31,139 nt of DNA from Bimuria novae-zelandiae CBS 107.79 (taxonomy: Eukaryota; Ascomycota; Dothideomycetes; Pleosporales; Didymosphaeriaceae), in assembly GCA_010015655.1 (NCBI GenBank), contig ML976796.1, forward strand, positions 84,813-115,951, written 5' to 3'. The notes under the pieces are model-generated. The model did no database searches. It saw nothing but the letters and a program-made list of their open reading frames with translations, and had not been told where the DNA came from. Below, in pieces: positions 1-13,915 of the stretch (positions within the stretch are counted from its first letter, which is position 1; each line of letters opens with the position of its first letter). A program made the translations under genes and the position numbers.

Positions 1-19
1 GTGGGAGGCACGTTGACGA

Positions 20-36
20 GAAAACTCAGAGTTTTC
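20..36. repeat. Short perfect inverted repeat
   Basis: Two 8-nt arms (gaaaactc / gagttttc) separated by a single A form a perfect palindrome near the left edge. It may belong to a transposon end or terminator lying mostly outside the window. The sequence from 1 to 180 shows no convincing gene; it repeats short acaagg words at several places. Confidence 0.5.
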
Positions 37-199
37 TTCTCCTACAAGGACAACGTTGCACAAGGCAATATACGACAACGCCACGCGTAGCACAAGGCCA
101 GCAGAACAAGGTAATACTCCACCAATTATAACAGAATCCCCATACTAAATCAATTAAACGTAGTCCCGAACAACCAAACAACCAAACGTTTGGCTCTAA

Positions 200-312
200 T
201 AATGCGTTCGTTCGAAGCTCTGTTCGACTCACCATGCCTGTTCGTTCGTTCGATCCAAAACACCAGAAAACGCCGTTCGGATCGATTGTTCGGATCGAAC
301 GTTCTGTTCGTT
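200..312. repeat. GTTCG-rich cluster
   Basis: The pentamer GTTCG or its complement CGAAC occurs about nine times in little more than 100 bases, some copies back to back. Near-palindromes such as the GTTCGGATCGAAC stretch are present. No gene is recognised here. Confidence 0.45.
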
Positions 313-338
313 GGCAGCGCTGGATGCACGTGGGGATA

Positions 339-690
339 CATCAGAAGACGTCGTCATACAACTCACTCAAAGATCTACCAATGCACGAGCAGCTTCTTCA
401 ATAGAAATCGGCATGCGAGTCACCCCACGATGCACGATGCACAGGCATTACGACTGACGGAATCAGCATACAAGTCACCCTACGATGCACGATGCACAAG
501 CAGCTGCATATAAGGCATCGGCATATAAGTCACTCCACGATCTACCAATGCACGAGCAGCCTTCTTCAGAAGACATCAGCATAGTAGTCACTCAAGATCT
601 ACCAAGGTACGAGCAACTCAGTTTCAAGACATCAGCACGAAGTCACCCCTGCGATCACGATGCACGAGCAACCACATCTGAAAGAGCATC
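339..690. repeat. Degenerate tandem array, period about 58 bp
   Basis: About six diverged units follow one another. Each starts near CATCAGCAT, then AAGTCAC, then ACGATCTACCAATGCACGAG, and ends near TTCTTCAGAAGA. Unit starts are near 339, 398, 458, 514, 572 and 628. Copies differ by many substitutions and small indels, and neither copy length nor composition suggests a protein repeat. The reading frames that cross it have no recognisable product. Confidence 0.6.
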
Positions 691-930
691 TACACCCAAC
701 GCTTCATATCCATGCAAGCAAACTGAAGCTAACCCAGCACGGGACAGTTGTTTAAGTCACTACACAGCGATAAAAAGCAGTACCAGCATGAACAAGGCAA
801 AGCAGCGCCTGTGTCTTCAAGAAGGAGCACTATCGAGATCTCCAATCAAGCAGCATCGACATCTTCGAGCCATTGCGGATGCGCATCTCCATTATCGAGA
901 ACCATCGGATTCAATGTCTCGAACACTTCT

Positions 931-1295
931 TTCAAGCCAGAGCAGCATCTTAAACTAGAGCATCACCTCACGCCAACGCGACGTTTTAAACCTATACGGC
1001 GTCCCTAATTCAGAGTAGTATATACAAGTTAGAGCAACATATTTAAGGCAGAGCGATATTTCTAAGCTAGTGAGACAACTTAAGCTAGCACGACGTTTTT
1101 AAGCCGGAGCAGCGTCTCTAAACTAATAGTGATATTTCTTAGCAGACAAGCTGTCCTTAAACTAATGTATTATTAATTATACTAGAGTATATGTATAAGT
1201 CCGAGCAGCATTCTAAGTGGATTGACCTTCTTCAAGTCTATTCGTAGCTACTATGCTATACAAGAGGCTACTTCTAAGCCAGAGCAGCTTTCTTA
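931..1295. repeat. Degenerate minisatellite, period about 19 bp
   Basis: Successive units fit the loose consensus AAGCCAGAGCAGCATTTCT. The clearest are at 933, near 1028, 1045, 1064, 1082, 1100, 1198 and 1275, with more decayed copies between. The period is not a multiple of three, which argues against coding. It directly follows a region with weaker similarity to the same words. No gene was found in 1-1361. Confidence 0.55.
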
Positions 1296-1361
1296 GATGA
1301 GAATGTGTATATGGGAATGGTTTTATCAATCCAGAGTATTTTGCAGACCAGAGCGCCTCCG

Positions 1362-1598
1362 CTACGAGGAGCTCGTTTTTATTGAGGAATACGCCAAGGT
1401 TTTTCAATCTAACATTGCAGCATTACAACCGCAATATCAAATATTAATTTATAAAAATTTAAGAGTTAAGACAGGAGACTTACAGCTATCCTTTTATGTA
1501 CTTACCGTTTTCTAATAACTATTTTAAGGGGTTTTAATATTGGGCGGTCAGATCAAAAAACCTTGGCGTATGCCTCACTAAAAACGAGCTCCTCGTAG
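1362..1598. mobile_element. MITE-like element with 44-bp terminal inverted repeats
   Basis: The left arm 1362-1405 and the right arm 1555-1598 are inverted copies of each other with 41 of 44 positions identical. Both outer ends read CTACGAGGAGCTCG inward. If the outer TA is taken as the target duplication, the element fits a non-autonomous Tc1/mariner-type unit of about 230 bp. The 149-bp core is AT-rich with no coding capacity. It lies 159 bp downstream of the rad14 stop. The family assignment is inferred; the inverted repeat is seen directly. Confidence 0.65.
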
Positions 1599-1757
1599 AT
1601 GTGACGTCGAAAAGAGTGTTGAGGCAATCGTTGTTTTGATTAAGAAGCTACTCTATGGAGCTATATAGTGTGGATCACGTGCACAGGCCGCACGTACGCG
1701 GGTGGCCCAAGCTTCTATACTGAACCGTCACATATCTTAAAACTACTCACAGGCCAT

Positions 1758-3035
1758 CTAGAACTCCAGCTCCTCAACCTCCATCCCACAGTCCTCGCAC
1801 CTCTTCCTCGACAACCCAGTCTCCTTATCCAGCACACTCCGTCCCCAATCATGCACATGCTGATCGCTATGAATTTTCTGTCCAAAATGGCCGATCCCAA
1901 CGACCTCTCCACCCCCTGCAGCTCTCGCCCTCTTGTGCGCCTCGACTCTCGTCCTCTTCTTCAACTCTTGCAGCCTCTTATTGAACTTCTTCTCTTTCTT
2001 CTCTTTGCTAGCTTTCTGCCTCTTCTCAAACTCCTCGTCCATCGCCTCCGCACTGCCCCACTTTTTGTCACTGAAAGCGTAGTGCTCAACCTGTAACCGC
2101 ATGAAAAGCTGCATATTCTGCCAGTTCGACTTGTGCGGATTCGGACGCTCGAGATGAGGAAGAATTGACTCGTCTTTAAGCTCAGGGTCGGTGAGCAAAT
2201 AATCTTCTTTCGCCTCCGTCTTCGTCAATAACGAATACTTGTCCGGAAACTTGTCTTTGCAGGTGTGACATATCCCGATGCCAAAGCCGTCCTGCCACTT
2301 CCAGTCTATCTCGAGGGACCCGCATTCCCGGCATTTGCCCTTGATGTCCCGCTTGCCGTCGCCGTATTTGCCTTTGTACTCTTCGCCGTCTTCCTGGGCG
2401 GCTTTGAGGAAGGATTCTTCTTCTTCGTCACGGCCGTCGATTTGGTTGAGGATGGAGAGGCCGGGCTCGTATATGCCCTCACGATTTTCTCGCAGCTTCC
2501 GCCGCATGCGCTCGCGCTCCCATTCTGCAAGGGTCATGTTTGCCGGCTTCTCTTCCTCTTTTCTGCCGTTCCACATTGCGCGGTTGTGTGGGTCATCGGT
2601 CGTACTTAGGAAGCCACCTTTTGTGTCCGTCATCTTGCTGAAGTCATATTCGATGTACTCTGAGCGCCCAAAGTTCTTTGCGGGCTGTATGAGGTTGTTT
2701 GCCGGTGGTGGTATGAAGCCATTCTGATCACGCTTTGCCGGAGATGCAGCGTTCGCATTTCGTGAGTTCGCGGGAGTGTTCGAGGCGTTGATGGAGGAGT
2801 ATGCGCGCTTGGTGCCTGCGACGGGCGGGAGCGTGGGTTTCGAGGCTTGGGCTTGCTGTGCGGCGGCTTTGGCTTTCAGACGGGCTTCTTCCTATGGACC
2901 GAACTTAATGTACAGACTTTGGAAGAACTTAATAGATTTTACCATGCGCCGTATTTGCTCTGGGGTGAGCGGATTAGGTGGTAGCTTGCCCGCTGAGCGG
3001 GTTGCCCGCGGGGGTGTGGACGGTCTCTCCGACAT
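1758..3035 (-). CDS. rad14: DNA repair protein Rad14 / XPA homologue
   Basis: This is the damage-verification scaffold of nucleotide excision repair, acting in the nucleus with RPA and TFIIH. The coding sequence is complement(join(1758..2891, 2943..3035)), 408 aa. The 51-nt intron 2892-2942 has a gtaaaa donor and tag acceptor and falls in phase 0, giving the junction QIRRM|EEARLKAKA, a typical XPA amino-terminal motif. The zinc finger is C218-x2-C221-x17-C239-x2-C242. The XPA carboxy-terminal domain follows, with LLTKTEAKEDYLLTD as its signature, then a Lys/Glu-rich helix. A second Cys pair, C396-x2-C399, sits at the end of the chain, as in fungal Rad14. Without splicing, the reading frame would start at the internal Met118 and lose the conserved amino end. 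It diverges from pth with 479 bp between the start codons. Confidence 0.93.
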
Positions 3036-3514
3036 GCTGCAATCGTAAGGACTCAAAGTTGCCGAAGAGAAGGTGTGGAGAAGCTGTGAGCGTGTGAAAA
3101 GACGAACTGGGAGAGTCGATTGTCGCGAAGGTCAAAGTTTAGGTGGCGTTCGAGACCGCGGCGACAGCGATTCCTGAATGATGATGCACGCCAAGAGACC
3201 TCTCCACGATCTCTTTCCCTCGATCATCGAAGGATGTTACAACCCTTACTCGAACGATAAAAAGATAACTAGGTAAACTACTGATGAGGACCATCCACAG
3301 GCCCTCAGTTAGAAAAAGGGCGTTTGACAGTTCCACAGCACCGCCCTTGCAAATCAGTCACTATGACTCCTCGCTGTGGCTGTACCAACATTCGCAATGT
3401 CAGCTCTCAACAGTCACGACCTAGGACAAAGCCTTGTCCCAATATAAGGTACAGCATACATCCCACAATGCTGCCACAAAGAAACCCGAAACCTCTTAAC
3501 CTAAAAATTTCGCG
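3036..3514. promoter_or_regulatory. Shared divergent promoter region, rad14/pth
   Basis: This 479-bp stretch separates the start codons of rad14 (minus) and pth (plus), so both promoters must lie here. A TATA-like tataa occurs near 3443. I see no other conserved element, and the short frames across it look spurious. Confidence 0.5.
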
Positions 3515-4474
3515 ATGGGCAAAAACGCGCTCCCACGTGCGCACGTGTCGGCGCATGCCCTGGCGCCGATCCTTGCCGATCTACCTCCGAAAAATATCCA
3601 CGAGCAAGCTGCACCACCTAGCGACGAGACCGAATACGCCTCCCACGATAGCGACGACGACGAAGCCACGCCAGCAGCCTCACCCTTAATCCACCTCTCC
3701 CGAAAAGAAAAGCGCAAACAAAAACGCCACGCGAACCTCCCCACCCCTCCCGCGCTCTCCACCTCGCCCTCCTCCAAGACACCCGCAAACCATCCCGCGC
3801 GCATACCTCCGACGCTCCTAATGCGGCCGACCCCCGCCCTCCACAGCGCCCAAAAAGCCTACCCCCTCCTAATTTGCTCCATCGGCAACCCCGGCACCAC
3901 CTACGCCCACACCCTCCACTCCGCCGGGCACACCATAACCACCCACATCGCCTCCGTAAAATCGCACCAGCCCTTCACAAAAGGGCTCTCCGGCCTCGTC
4001 TCCCGCCCCGACAACATAACCTACGCCTTCAACCCCTTCTCCGGCTTCCGCCGCACAGACGGCGGCCCTGACGTCGCGGGCGACGACTGGACGTTCTGGC
4101 AATCCACCTCTTTGATGAACGTCTCGGGCACCGGGCTCGTGCGCGCGTGGCGGGAGTTTTCGCGGTCGAATAAAGATGCGAGATTAGTCGTTATACACGA
4201 TGAGCTTGAGAGCGCGCTGGGGAAAGTGAGCGTGAGAGATGGTGGGAGTAGTGCGAAGGGGCATAATGGGATTAAGAGCGCGCAGGCGAGCTTGGGCGGG
4301 ACGAAGTGGTGGCGTGTGGGTGTGGGGATAGGGCGGCCTGAGAGTAGGGAGCCGGATGTTGTGGCGAGGTATGTTTTGCGGAAGATGAGTGCGGGGGAGA
4401 TGAGGGCGATGGAGAAGGCGTGTGGGAGCGTTGTGGCTGCTTTGAGGGAGATTGCTGAGGGGAGGAGGAATTAG
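3515..4474 (+). CDS. Peptidyl-tRNA hydrolase (bacterial Pth type)
   Basis: The enzyme frees tRNA by cleaving the ester bond of peptidyl-tRNAs released from stalled ribosomes. In fungi this family often acts in mitochondria. The 319-aa single-exon product has its Pth core from about residue 117 to the end. Catalytic and binding residues of the family are all recognisable: N125 in GNPG, H135 in TLHSAG, N202 in MNVSG, D229 in VIHDELE and N251 in GHNGIKS. The first 115 residues form a Pro/Ala/Lys-rich extension with an acidic patch (DSDDDE) and a basic patch (RKEKRKQKR). This is unusually long for the family and is not a classic mitochondrial presequence. Base use changes sharply inside the gene: C-rich codons up to about 4130, G-rich afterwards. 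It is convergent with cut12. Confidence 0.88.
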   Translation: MGKNALPRAHVSAHALAPILADLPPKNIHEQAAPPSDETEYASHDSDDDEATPAASPLIHLSRKEKRKQKRHANLPTPPALSTSPSSKTPANHPARIPPTLLMRPTPALHSAQKAYPLLICSIGNPGTTYAHTLHSAGHTITTHIASVKSHQPFTKGLSGLVSRPDNITYAFNPFSGFRRTDGGPDVAGDDWTFWQSTSLMNVSGTGLVRAWREFSRSNKDARLVVIHDELESALGKVSVRDGGSSAKGHNGIKSAQASLGGTKWWRVGVGIGRPESREPDVVARYVLRKMSAGEMRAMEKACGSVVAALREIAEGRRN

Positions 4475-4818
4475 GGAAGAGAGGGGGTGTATGATATTGA
4501 GAGGGGATTTACATTGTAGGCGTTTCGCTGCATTGGGCGGAAGAGGTGGATGATACCCTGTCTGAGCATCGCATAGCATACCATTTAGACTTGTAAAATA
4601 GCGGAGAGTGTTGAAAAGATAATCGAATGGATTCAATAGTCAGTGCCAGGTATCACATACTGCATCGAAGTAATGCACCCATATCGTGCCGAAGCAACAC
4701 CGCGTAACCAGAAGTGCCCAACCCAGCCGGACAATGCAACTCCAAACGCTAGGCCGGACGAACTCATACCTCTCCGAAAATAGAACCAGGAACAATACAA
4801 GTACAGTAACGCTTCGCC
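4475..4818. other. Convergent intergenic region
   Basis: This 344-bp stretch lies between the stop codons of pth (plus) and cut12 (minus) and should hold both 3' untranslated regions. I see no gene, repeat or strong hairpin. The minus-strand frame that crosses it continues as antisense through pth and looks like a composition artefact. Confidence 0.6.
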
Positions 4819-6770
4819 TCACTTAGCCAACAACTTCTTCTGTCTCCTCTCTTCAATTCTCCTTTTGGCTTCCTCTTTGCGATCGACAGGGAGCGGAGCT
4901 CGCTCCTTCTTAACCTGCGAAGATCCTTCCGCATGATGGCCTGCGATTCTGGAAATATCAAACTTCGGATCGGAGGGCGGAATGCTGGAAGACTTGGACT
5001 GTTGATCCTCATGCGCGTTCGGTGCTAGGCTTTCTGATGACTTAGCTTGTTTCGTAGGTCCAGCGTTCTTCAGGATGCGTTCAGGGTTCTCGAAACTACT
5101 GGCGGAAGCAGGAGCATCAGGTTTTGACGCCAAGAGCGAAGTGTCGTCGCTTTTGCGAGGCGCCCTTGGCTGCTCGTTCGTCTTTGGAGCTTGCGCCATC
5201 GACTTGGAGGCACCGTGACGGCGGTGTTGAAGGGGTCTGCTGGGCCTGGAATATGAACCGCCACCTCCACCTATTGGAAACGCCATCTTGTCCATAGGCG
5301 CAATAGAGCTCTCGTCGGCGTCCATCGTCCAAGGATCTGGTGAGGGCTGAGGAAGCGGACTTGATGGCGTGGCTTTCACGGGCGATCTTGGTACATTCCG
5401 TTGGCTCGATTCAGTTTTACGGACACTAAGGGTTGAAGTCGAGGCAGGCTCGGCAAGCTTCGTAGAGGAGCTCGGCTTCGCGACAGGCTCGTTCTCTCGT
5501 GCAGGGGCGCGAGGCGACCTTCCTAGTATTGTAGATACCTGTCCAGCTTCCACACCACGACGTGGGGTGGATGAAAGTGATGCCTGTGGAAGGGCCGCGG
5601 GTTCCGGCAACGTTTGACGGGGGACGTGACGAGGCTTGGGCGGCGAGTTCTCTTTGCCGATAGAGACGACACGGACTTTCTGGGATAGATAGGAGGCGTC
5701 CGCGACTCTGTCTTGCTCGGCTTGTGCGGCCTCTGCATCCTTGGCGGAGTCTTCAAAGATCTCGAATGGTGAAGACGATTTAGCCCTCTCCAAATCAGAC
5801 GAACTTGTAGCTAGTGATTTCTCCAGTGTTGCGATGCGGCTCTTCAGAGCGGTGATCTCAATCACAGAGGAAGATTGCTCGCTCATGGCCCTTCGTAAAC
5901 GCTCTTGAAAGTCCTTGTTCTGTTGCTCCAGCTCCTGCTCGCGTCGTCGGTACCGCTTACTTTGTTGCTCGAGCTTCGTGATGAGCTCTGTAACCTCGCT
6001 GTCCTTCTTCATGGCATAGTTCTTAGCTAGCTGCTGCTTGGCAATCAGCTTCTTCACCTCCTTCTCGCTTCTCGCCGTGTAGGCTTCGTATTGCTCCTTC
6101 CAATATTTGCCAGAATCCGATCGCGGGGCGCCAAGATCCATGGTGATGTCGCTATCATCCCTCGCTTTCGGCTTTTGTCCGCTTCGGGGCTGCGTCGTCG
6201 TCCGCGCATCCATGAGTGCGGCGGTGAGCTTCGTGCGTGGCTGCTGCTCGCTGTCTGTGCCCGCCTTTAGCTCTGTGCCAGGAGTCCACGGGCTCGGAAA
6301 TTTCCCAGGGCAGTCATTTGGTATACCACTGCGACCGGCATTGCCTCGCTTACCCTCATTATCCACCACATGTGCAGGGAACGACACCGACTTGCGACCC
6401 TTGGCCGCGGTTCCTGGAGTCATCAAGATGCCGCCCGGCAATTTCGATGGCGAGACAGGCGGCGCATCTTCCTTTGGGGCGGCTATGGTAGGTACTTGGG
6501 TGGAGGCGAGATCTGGCGACTGCTTCTTCTGCAGCTTCTTGCTCGCGTTGTTCGCATCGTCTGGCGCTGGAGTTCCGAACACGGCACGCTTGAAGGCTTT
6601 GACGGCGAATTGGTGCGCAGGCGTTTCGGGTGCATCGATGAAAGTGCTTTCGTAGCCGTGATCTACGCAGTCAGCTATGCAGCCATGATGCGCTGCAGCG
6701 AGCTTTGCATACCTGGCTGCAAGTCCTCTATCGCATTGGTGAGCTGTGGGCCTGTGATCCAAGAGAACAT
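4819..6770 (-). CDS. cut12: Spindle pole body protein, Cut12 type
   Basis: The product resembles the fungal Cut12 family, which supports spindle pole body insertion and mitotic entry at the nuclear envelope. I assign complement(join(4819..6662, 6713..6770)), 633 aa. The first exon encodes MFSWITGPQLTNAIEDLQP. A 50-nt intron (gtatgc donor, CTGAC branch site, gtag acceptor) is removed in phase 1, and the chain resumes as DHGYESTFIDAPETP. Reading without the intron would give a spurious amino end. Residues 94-114 carry the conserved GGILMTPGTAAKGRKSVSF block, whose KSVSF fits an RVxF-type PP1 docking motif. A coiled coil of about 100 residues spans roughly 206-306, starting at KYWKEQYEAY. The remainder is Ser/Pro-rich and disordered, ending in a basic EAKRRIEERRQKK tail. 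The family call rests on motif memory; the gene structure is seen directly. Confidence 0.8.
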
Positions 6771-7194
6771 GGTGCCTAATAGACTATGCAGCAGATTCCA
6801 AGGCGAAAATAACACCTCAAAAAGACGGTGAGGCTTGCGTGGGCTCGATTTGGGTATTGTTTGGCGGCTTGTTTACAGTGGGAAGCGAAGGGCGGGCAGG
6901 GTGTTCACGTCACCGTATCGCGGGTTTCTTCGGGCGAGAATTCTTCTAAGAGGTTTCCATAGATCGCGCGACCACTGCTGCATGAAAATGGCAGTAAGAG
7001 GGAGGGAAGGCGCACCTCTCGTTTGTTGTGTACCCGTTCGAGCATGGAAGTCGCGTCTGGTGCCTTAGCGCCAAAGAGGAAAAGCGCACATGCCGCATTG
7101 TGGGGTGCCACCGCTACTTCATGAGTTGGCGGCGAGCGCTGCTGTCCAGCTCATCCCTCCACAGCAACAAGAACCTGCGTCAGTTGAAAGCACC

Positions 7195-7209
7195 ATGTCT
7201 GCAGTGTGA
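7195..7209 (+). other. Candidate minimal upstream ORF of gcn2 (4 codons)
   Basis: An ATG in a strong context (cacc before it, A at -3) opens a frame of only four codons, M-S-A-V, ending at TGA, 81 nt before the gcn2 ATG. A second upstream ATG at 7254, in weaker context, is out of frame and overlaps the gcn2 start, ending only near 7430. Whether either is in the mRNA depends on an unknown transcription start. Confidence 0.35.
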
Positions 7210-7257
7210 AGGGTCGCAGCTCCGGCTGCACTGTCTCCCCTCCGTCAACACCCATGT

Positions 7258-7264
7258 TGACTCA
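7258..7264. promoter_or_regulatory. Gcn4/CpcA-type element TGACTCA
   Basis: The heptamer is a perfect match to the general-control response element TGASTCA bound by the bZIP factors Gcn4 (yeast) and CpcA/CPC1 (filamentous fungi). It lies 27 nt upstream of the gcn2 ATG. I found no second copy in the 520-bp region. Confidence 0.5.
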
Positions 7265-7290
7265 TTCAACCACGAAAGACTCACCCCAGC

Positions 7291-12273
<4,983 letters not shown>

Positions 12274-12644
12274 GCGATGGGTTGCAATTGGGAATGGGAT
12301 GTCAGTTATGTACGAGGACGGATGTCTGAGTACGCAATGTTATCTTGGGATAGACAATACGGTGGCAGAACCCCGCTTACTGGTGATCATGGCTTATAAG
12401 AGCGAGACGCGGATGCAATAAACACACGGGTTGTGCTACGCAACTGTCCACAGTATATTGGCGCGGTGGAGCCCGCTGGTTGGGAGGCTGAAAGTTATGA
12501 GGCGGCCGTCAAAGCGGGTTGCGCTCATAGGGAAGGATCGTTATGAAGTCTTCTGGATGTTCGCATCTGTCTAAGGTTTTGGTGCGATTGGAGAGTCATG
12601 GTATCTCAGCCATCCAATTCTTATGAAGTTTGGAGGTACGACAG
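12274..12644. other. Intergenic region downstream of gcn2
   Basis: About 370 bp of balanced-composition sequence separate the gcn2 stop from the first transposon remnant. It should contain the gcn2 3' end. I see no gene or repeat in it. Confidence 0.6.
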
Positions 12645-13184
12645 TCTCACACTAGTTAAAATAACTTTTTATTACTAGCCTAAGGAAGAAATCGAATTTG
12701 AAGTTAAATAGATACTATAGTATAAGAGTTAGCTAAGCATATACTATATTAAGTAGAAAGGTTACCCGCATAGCGAAAACACTTAGGAACTAAAAGAAAA
12801 CCTAAAGAACTATTAATAAAAGATTAATAAATTTATACAGAAATTAATATACCTAAGGTAAAGGTAGAGGCACTAAAGACATTTTATTTAATAAATTTAA
12901 TATTAACTACATCTTAATAGAACAACTAACTATAGTATTGTTAAGACCCTAAGGGATAGCTAGTCTTAAAGAGGCTAGGGTTAGTTCTTAGGCAAGAGTG
13001 TTAGTAATATAGGTAAGGGATATTAATAGCTCGCGCGTATTAATAGGGCGTTAGTATTAAAGGTGTATATAGCATAATTAAATTAATAAAAGCCTAAGTT
13101 AAATCTAAATGATAGATTAGTAAATAGGTTAAATATAATAGTAGAAGACTACTATCGCGTTTCTATCTACATAACTCGTCCCAC

Positions 13185-13226
13185 GAATCCCAAGAATCCC
13201 AAGAGTCCTAGGAGTCCCAAAATCCC
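13185..13226. repeat. Short 9-bp tandem repeat
   Basis: GAATCCCAA is repeated in tandem at 13185 and 13194, followed by the variants GAGTCCTAG and GAGTCCCAA and a partial AATCCCA. It sits in a GC-richer island within the AT-rich remnant, possibly part of an LTR. Confidence 0.55.
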
Positions 13227-13268
13227 ATGTGCCAAGATACTTCTGGGACGCCCGATATTTCTAGGACG

Positions 13269-13283
13269 CGTGACTTAGTCACG
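13269..13283. repeat. Palindrome cgtgact-t-agtcacg
   Basis: Two 7-nt arms are perfect inverted copies around a single T. It could be a protein-binding site or part of an LTR; nothing more can be said. Confidence 0.4.
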
Positions 13284-13810
13284 TAATTTATAGCTAAGTT
13301 ATAATACTTAGCTAGTTATATAGATACGTGTCCATGCCCCGTCCTGCGTTATATTAGGTCTTAATAGATCCTAATATTAGCTCCCCTCTTTAGACTTAAT
13401 ATCTTTATAAGTTAACTACTTATAAAGCTGCTATCTTAATCCGCCTAATACTATTATTTATAAGCTAATTATCTTAAGCAAAATTACATATTTACTATAG
13501 TTACTTATTTATACTACGCTAAAAAGTAATTACCCTATTAACTATTATTACTATACTTAAAGTGCACAAATTATATTTAGTATAATAATTAAAAGTATAA
13601 GCTAGGGGATATCCCTTTATTAAATTATTTAAAAATAGATGCTAAGTTAGAAAGATTAAAAAAGTTAGAGGCTAAAGAGGAGGTAAAACTTTAAGTAAAA
13701 AAAAAGCTCGCTTATATAGCGCTCCTGCTGTAACAGGAACAATCGCTCGTCGACACGAGAACCCTTGGCTAGTCAAGACAGGATTCGAGATCATCCGAAA
13801 ACCGACACTC

Positions 13811-13898
13811 ATCCGTATCGGACCAATTTCGGATCTATCAGACCGATGGGGAACTACGAATCCGATTCGGACCTATTTCGGATCCATCAGACCGACGG
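13811..13898. repeat. Two-copy direct repeat, 49-bp spacing
   Basis: The 39-bp segments 13811-13849 and 13860-13898 match at 34 of 39 positions and lie 49 bp apart. The shared core contains TTTCGGAT and ATCAGACCGA. They end 17 bp before the left LTR of chromovirus A and are absent before the right LTR, so they probably belong to the insertion site or an older element. Confidence 0.6.
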
Positions 13899-13915
13899 TC
13901 AACCTATGGCAGTTA

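Larger units (their letters stand above)
6771..7290. promoter_or_regulatory. Shared divergent promoter region, cut12/gcn2
   Basis: These 520 bp lie between the divergent start codons of cut12 and gcn2. They hold a Gcn4/CpcA-type box and upstream ATGs close to gcn2, listed separately. Longer plus-strand frames here (from 6835 and 7028) have no recognisable product. Confidence 0.55.
12645..13740 (+). mobile_element. Chromovirus 3'-end remnant, RIP-like (gypsy C)
   Basis: Composition drops abruptly to very AT-rich with many TA dinucleotides. From about 12660 to 12830 the plus strand still reads as a chromodomain with stops: EEIEFEVK, then KGYPHSENT, then ELKENLKN. This is the carboxy terminus of a Ty3/gypsy chromovirus polyprotein. 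Its first 40 bp (from CACTAGTTAAAATAA at 12650) match the equivalent place in gypsy B on the other strand (about 20890-20930), so the two are related elements. Everything upstream of the chromodomain is missing. The rest, to 13740, would be its 3' untranslated region and LTR, but I cannot place LTR borders. Confidence 0.6.

Noticed and set aside
190..1008. Overlapping plus-strand frames of 86-157 codons in the left repeat region
   Set aside because: They run through the 58-bp array and neighbouring sequence with no conserved motif, and the products are low-complexity translations of DNA repeats.
4184..4636. 150-codon minus-strand frame antisense to pth
   Set aside because: It is a shadow created by the G-rich half of pth. 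Its product is Pro/Leu/His-rich with no motif, while the plus strand has all Pth active-site residues.
6107..6831. Plus-strand frames opposite cut12
   Set aside because: They lie antisense to a well-supported gene with a coiled coil and clean splicing, and show no family motif.
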